Shown here: positions 60,894 through 64,000 of the stretch, in pieces
How positions within the stretch are numbered: the first letter of the stretch is position 1
How the letters are laid out: every line of letters starts with the position of its first letter
DNA from: an uncultured Eubacteriales bacterium
GTDB taxonomy: Bacteria; Bacillota; Clostridia; Oscillospirales; CAG-272
Length of the DNA: 64,000 nt
Assembly (NCBI GenBank): GCA_934796165.1
Contig: CAKVOU010000004.1
Location: 1 to 64,000 of the forward strand
Direction of reading: 5' to 3'
The notes under the pieces: generated by a model
Databases searched by the model: none
What the model saw: the letters and a program-made list of their open reading frames with translations, nothing else
What the model was told of the DNA's origin: nothing
Translations under genes and position numbers: made by a program

Positions 60894-61018
60894 GTTTTCC
60901 TCCTAAGATAAAATATTTGAATTCCTGCATTGCAAGGAATTCCGGACTGGATGAATACCAAACGGAACAACTTTACCGTACGGTTTGATCCCGGATCATA
61001 TTTCCGAATGGCACTGCA

Positions 61019-61047
61019 AGTATACCATATTTTAGTCACTATTGCAA
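61019..61047 (-). promoter_or_regulatory. promoter of the wall-binding-repeat gene
   Basis: Minus strand TTGCAA (61047-61042), 17 bp, TATACT (61024-61019), giving a leader of about 120 nt. Confidence 0.75.
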
Positions 61048-61171
61048 TAGGTTCCTTGGCTTTTTTGCTCCGATTTGTCATTTTCTGTGAATTTTACAAA
61101 CCGTTTGTTCACATTTTCGTATTGTTTTCGGGCATTTCCCGGCGGAAAAGCGAGTTTTTTCAATTTTTACG

Positions 61172-61194
61172 ACAAACTACGTCATAGTTCGTCA
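61172..61194. promoter_or_regulatory. inverted repeat, possible operator
   Basis: GACAAACTA and TAGTTCGTC, 9-bp arms with one mismatch around CGTCA, about 125 bp upstream of the wall-protein promoter in an AT-rich gap (60894-61275) with no gene. Confidence 0.3.
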
Positions 61195-61275
61195 GGATGG
61201 TACAAAATTCTGTTTCGTCAATATGCCGAATGATTCGTAAATTGTCCGACTGTAAACGATACCGATAGAAAACAA

Positions 61276-61313
61276 CCTCCGTTGCTTGCGTTTTACAAGC
61301 AACGGAGGCTGTT
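61276..61313 (-). terminator. terminator of the SDR gene
   Basis: A perfect 13-bp stem (61276-61288 with 61296-61308), 7-nt loop, followed on the minus strand by TTGTTTTC. It ends 22 bp after the stop. Confidence 0.85.
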
Positions 61314-61330
61314 TTCTATTCAGTTACTTA

Positions 61331-62134
61331 TTACTTGAGCATGACGAATCCGCCGTCAACCAGGAGATTCTGGCCTGTGATGTAATCGCCTGCGGGAGAA
61401 GCAAACAACAGAATTGCACCCTTCAGGTCCTTGCCAAGCTGTCCCATTCTGCCGAGAGCTGCGAGCTTACTGTACTCCGCAACAAACGCGCGGGGTTCAC
61501 CCTTGTCAAAGCCACCGGGAGAGATGCAGTTGACATTGACGCCATACGGAGCCACGGTTGCCGCAATATCACGGGTGACCGAAATGACCCCGCCCTTTGC
61601 AGCAGAATAGTCCACGGGCTGTTCCATCTTGTTGGTGCGGTGGTAAAGATCGCGGTCTCGTCCGCACATACCTGCGATCGAACCGATGTTGATGATCTTG
61701 CCGCTCTTCTGCTCGATCATATACTTCCCTGCCGCACGGCAGCAGTAGATCAGACCGGTCAGGTTGGTTTCGATCAGATTTTTGATGACCTCGGGGTCTC
61801 TCTGGAAGAGGTTACCCTCCGCCTTACCGGAGCCGCCGCCTGCGTTGTTGACGAGAATGTCGATGTGTCCGAACTCCTTCACAACCTCGTCCATTGCCGC
61901 CTGTACTTCGTCATAGTTTCTCTGATCCATCTGGACTCCGAGCGTGCGGACGCCGAAGGTGTCGGAGATTTCCTTCAGAACGGGTCCGAGTGTGGATTTA
62001 TCGCGTGAAGTGATTACGATATCCGCACCTGCTTCTGCCAATGCACAAGCCGCGTCAAAGCCAAGCCAAGCGTGTCCGCCCGTCACAACGGCAACCTTAC
62101 CGTCAAGCCGGAGCAAGTCAAATACTTTTTCCAT
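61331..62134 (-). CDS. SDR oxidoreductase with atypical cofactor loop
   Basis: 267 residues, gluconate 5-dehydrogenase-like. The NAD(P) loop reads TGGHAWLG (18-25), with Trp23 where TGxxxGxG has Gly. The rest of the fold is intact: NNAGGGSG, catalytic Ser in NIGSIAG, Tyr/Lys in DYSAAKGG, and C-terminal ITGQNLLVDGGFVM. The end of the second strand reads ITSRD, suggesting NADP preference. Own promoter and terminator. Substrate probably a sugar acid, inferred from family only. Confidence 0.85.
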   Translation of the reverse strand: MEKVFDLLRLDGKVAVVTGGHAWLGFDAACALAEAGADIVITSRDKSTLGPVLKEISDTFGVRTLGVQMDQRNYDEVQAAMDEVVKEFGHIDILVNNAGGGSGKAEGNLFQRDPEVIKNLIETNLTGLIYCCRAAGKYMIEQKSGKIINIGSIAGMCGRDRDLYHRTNKMEQPVDYSAAKGGVISVTRDIAATVAPYGVNVNCISPGGFDKGEPRAFVAEYSKLAALGRMGQLGKDLKGAILLFASPAGDYITGQNLLVDGGFVMLK

Positions 62135-62173
62135 GTCTTATGTTCCTTTCCGGTTATGTTTTCGACCAATCAC

Positions 62174-62202
62174 ATTGTAACGCGTTCCCGTCGGAATGTC
62201 AA
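62174..62202 (-). promoter_or_regulatory. promoter of the SDR gene
   Basis: Minus strand TTGACA (62202-62197), 17 bp, TACAAT (62179-62174), 40 bp before the ATG. Confidence 0.8.
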
Positions 62203-62360
62203 TGCCCCCGGAAAACTTTTCAGAAGATTCCGGAGAAAAGGCGGACGGTAAACAGGCGCTCGGAGTAGCCGCCCCGTCGCAGAATGCCAAAGCAGATAAG
62301 CAGGTGAGTTACCGGACCGATAACCTTCGGATGTGTATAAAAGCTTCGCGCACCAAGCCC

Positions 62361-62711
62361 CGCCGGACCTGAGCATCAGCGGGGGGATTTGCATAAAAAA
62401 GCGGAGCATATCCATGCCCCCCCCGCTGGGTGAGGGGCAATCGGTTCACAAAAAATCCGCCGGACCTGAGCGTCAGCGGGGGGATTTGCATAAAAAAGCG
62501 GAGCATATCCATGCCCCCGTTGGGTGAAGGGCAATCGGTTCACGAAAAGGTTCACAAAAAAATTCGCCGGACTTGAGCGTCAGCGGGAGTATTGGCATAA
62601 AAAAGCGGAGCATATCCAAGCCCCCCGTTTGGTGAGGGGCAATCGGTTCACGAAAAAAATCCGCCGGACCTGAGCGTCAGCGGGGGGATTTGCATAGAAA
62701 AGCGGCGCAGT
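62361..62711. repeat. array of ~97-bp tandem repeats with terminator-like hairpins
   Basis: Copies start at 62361, 62458, 62565 and 62662 (spacings 97, 107, 97); the last is partial. On the minus strand each holds the stem CCGCTGAC/GTCCGGCGG with a GCTCAG loop; in three copies it runs into ATTTTTT. Each complete unit also has a GCCCC/GGGGC hairpin and an ATG-led frame. The array lies just downstream of the XRE-S24 gene. The rest of 62203-62789 shows no gene. Confidence 0.85.
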
Positions 62712-62789
62712 GAAAGAAAGCAAGGGAGATAGCTCTCAGGACCGCGCCGCAAGGGAAGCAAATTTATTAAGTTGTTACCGGAAACAAAA

Positions 62790-63599
62790 TCATTTTCTGC
62801 GCAATTTTCCGACCACGTGACCGGTACAATGAATATCGGAATAGTCTTTGAGCAGAATCGGTGCGTAGTCCGGATTGAGCGAAATCAGCCGGTCGCCGCC
62901 GAATTTCTTGAAGTAACCGCTTCCGTCCAGCACGAAAATGCCAAGCTCGCCCACCTGAACGCTGTCGCAATCCTCAACAAGAAGAATGTCGCCGTCACGG
63001 AATTTCGGCTCCATACTGTCACCGCTGATGCGGAGCGCATAATCCGCCAGCCGGGTCCGTTCGGTATCCGGGATGGAAATCTCGGTTCCCTCCTCGTCGT
63101 CCAGATATTCACCGATTCCGGCAGATACCGGAAGATCATAGAGAAGAACCGTGCGCTTTCCGGGGCGTGCAACTTCGGTATAAAACGGTGCACGCACAGG
63201 CGGGACGGAAAGCACTTTTCCGGAAGCGGGAACAACCGGTGCCGCCGGCACGTACTGCTCACGGACCGCACGCTCGCTTTCCTTATATATAATGAGCGAG
63301 GTAATCTCCTTGCCATGCGGGTCGAGCTTCCGGTAATTTTCAATCATCCGGATCTCTTCATCGGTCAACAGATAATTGTTGTGATTCTCCGGCACTCCGG
63401 TCACGAGATAGTCCAGCGAGCAACCGAGCGCCTGGCAAATAGAGATCATGTTGACCAGTTTCGGCGAATCGCTCATGCCGGCAAGAATTTTCGAAAGCGT
63501 GCCGAGCGGGATCCCCGTCAGTTCGGAAAGGCGCTCATTGGTAATCTTTTTTTCACTTTTCAGCCGTTTGATGCGTTCAATATAAGAAATCTGTTCCAT
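62790..63599 (-). CDS. XRE-S24 (LexA/CI-like) self-cleaving repressor
   Basis: 269 residues. N-terminal helix-turn-helix (about 6-66, NERLSELTGIPLGTLSKIL), a linker, and an S24 peptidase domain (150-269) with nucleophile Ser195 (SGDSMEP), general-base Lys231 or 232 (GYFKKF) and a likely Ala160-Gly161 cleavage site. Such proteins repress until RecA-stimulated or other autocleavage. The start at 63599 has GGAGG; a TTG at 63611 is rejected. Promoters diverge from a small plus-strand gene across palindromic sequence. Confidence 0.9.
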   Translation of the reverse strand: MEQISYIERIKRLKSEKKITNERLSELTGIPLGTLSKILAGMSDSPKLVNMISICQALGCSLDYLVTGVPENHNNYLLTDEEIRMIENYRKLDPHGKEITSLIIYKESERAVREQYVPAAPVVPASGKVLSVPPVRAPFYTEVARPGKRTVLLYDLPVSAGIGEYLDDEEGTEISIPDTERTRLADYALRISGDSMEPKFRDGDILLVEDCDSVQVGELGIFVLDGSGYFKKFGGDRLISLNPDYAPILLKDYSDIHCTGHVVGKLRRK

Positions 63600-63632
63600 C
63601 TTGCCCTCCAACGCTTTTCCGTTTCCGATATG

Positions 63633-63661
63633 ATTATAGCATACTTTTTCCGCTTTGTAAA
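63633..63661 (-). promoter_or_regulatory. promoter of the XRE-S24 repressor
   Basis: Minus strand TTTACA (63661-63656), 17 bp, TATAAT (63638-63633), 34 bp before the start codon. Confidence 0.75.
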
Positions 63662-63670
63662 GGGTTTTTT

Positions 63671-63716
63671 GAAAATTTTCCGTTTTTCGAAAAAATCTAT
63701 TGACATTTTCGATTTT
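63671..63716. promoter_or_regulatory. candidate repressor operators
   Basis: Two perfect palindromes, GAAAATTTTC (63671-63680) and TTTTTCGAAAAA (63683-63694), and a half-site TTTTCGA just after the plus-strand -35. They lie between the divergent promoters and cover the plus-strand one. No LexA-type GAAC-N4-GTTC box was seen. Confidence 0.5.
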
Positions 63717-63728
63717 TTATGCTATAAT
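63700..63728 (+). promoter_or_regulatory. promoter of the small membrane protein gene
   Basis: TTGACA (63700-63705), 17 bp, TATAAT (63723-63728), both consensus, 39 bp before the ATG. Confidence 0.85.
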
Positions 63729-63767
63729 TCGATTGTAAGAAGTCCAATTGTGGAACAGGAGGCAGAT

Positions 63768-64000
63768 ATGAACACCTGCTATTATAATCATACAAATGAA
63801 GTTGTGACGAACGATTCCGTCACTCCCATTATGTATCCCACGAGAGTCATGCGCACCTCGGACCGCGCCCGCAGGGCAGCGCGACAGCGTTTGTCGAAGC
63901 TGGTAAAAGCAGTTGCTTTCCTTGTGTCTTTGTTCACCACTCTGACCATTCGACGCGCCGTCCGGATTTTTACGGTTGCCGCCTGCCTGTTTGCTTTTAT
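63768..64000 (+). CDS. small cationic membrane protein, partial
   Basis: 77 complete codons, cut by the window edge. AGGAGG precedes the ATG. The first ~27 residues are polar (MNTCYYNHTNEV), then comes an Arg-rich stretch (RVMRTSDRARRAARQR), then hydrophobic segments (KAVAFLVSLF and VRIFTVAACLFAF). It is divergent from the XRE-S24 gene. In Bacillus the SOS cell-division inhibitor yneA, a membrane LysM protein, diverges from lexA; this could be a functional counterpart, but no LysM is visible before the edge. Confidence 0.7.
   Translation, partial: MNTCYYNHTNEVVTNDSVTPIMYPTRVMRTSDRARRAARQRLSKLVKAVAFLVSLFTTLTIRRAVRIFTVAACLFAF

Noticed and set aside
62309..62512. Small repeated ORFs (MDMLRFFMQIPPL) in the repeat array
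   Set aside because: They arise from repeat duplication, lack normal spacing to a ribosome site, and read through the hairpins; kept only as a point to test.
62361..62711. Possible CRISPR array
   Set aside because: Units of about 97 bp are nearly identical along their whole length with no unique spacers, and no cas genes are nearby.

Overview
This 64-kb window looks like chromosomal backbone from a moderately GC-rich, endospore-forming anaerobe of the class Clostridia, probably an Oscillospirales-like gut or rumen lineage. That placement is an inference from gene content. The evidence is the yabM/mazG/yabO/yabP/yabQ/divIC sporulation and division block, paired CdaA/CdaR c-di-AMP genes, an iron-sulfur serine deaminase, acetate kinase, HemZ, B12-dependent methionine synthesis, and promoters with clean sigma-A boxes (TTGNNN, 17-bp spacer, TATAAT-like). 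I found no rRNA, tRNA, insertion sequence, prophage or CRISPR array.

Layout. 1-1.2 kb: a DUF421/DUF4363 membrane pair. 1.2-11 kb (minus strand): a DUF2974 hydrolase, DacA-like carboxypeptidase, serine deaminase, metF, a stand-alone methionine-synthase reactivation domain, metH without that domain, and uvrB. 11-13.4 kb: a cysteine-desulfurase-like enzyme with a DUF3343 partner, then a C_GCAxxG_C_C redox protein. 13.6-19.8 kb: gpmI (plus), then a HAD-Nudix fusion, pepT, an SDR and a ComEC-type metallo-beta-lactamase (minus). 20-21.3 kb: rpsF-ssb-rpsR. 21.4-24.9 kb (minus): lnt, an rluD-type synthase and upp. 25-26.8 kb (plus): mtaB and rpmB. 26.9-34.4 kb (minus): a HAD phosphatase and pepF, then divIC, yabQ, yabP, yabO, hup, mazG and yabM. 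34.7-45.9 kb (minus): recJ, rel, dtd, hemZ, an amidohydrolase, a small membrane protein and uvrA, closely spaced. 46-55 kb (minus): cdaA-cdaR-FAD dehydrogenase, a PpiC-like lipoprotein, an M3 peptidase and topB. 55-59.3 kb (plus): tyrS, a glycine-rich membrane protein and ackA. 59.5-64 kb: a secreted cell-wall-binding-repeat protein, an SDR with an unusual cofactor loop, an array of about 97-bp repeats, and an XRE-S24 repressor divergent from a small membrane protein cut by the window edge.

How genes work together. MetF makes 5-methyl-THF for the split MetH, which the separate activation protein should reactivate. rpsF-ssb-rpsR and rpmB are each preceded by foldable leaders. CdaA and CdaR form the membrane c-di-AMP module. 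The yab block links cell division to spore cortex assembly. UvrA and UvrB, RecJ and TopB cover DNA repair and topology, and three peptidases indicate peptide use.

Most of the window is ordinary core genome. The most unusual material is the repressor/small-membrane-protein pair with its terminator-like repeat array, the in-frame repeat tail cut by a stop codon at the end of lnt, the HAD-Nudix fusion, the SDR with a Trp in the glycine motif, and the repeated hairpins after uvrA.
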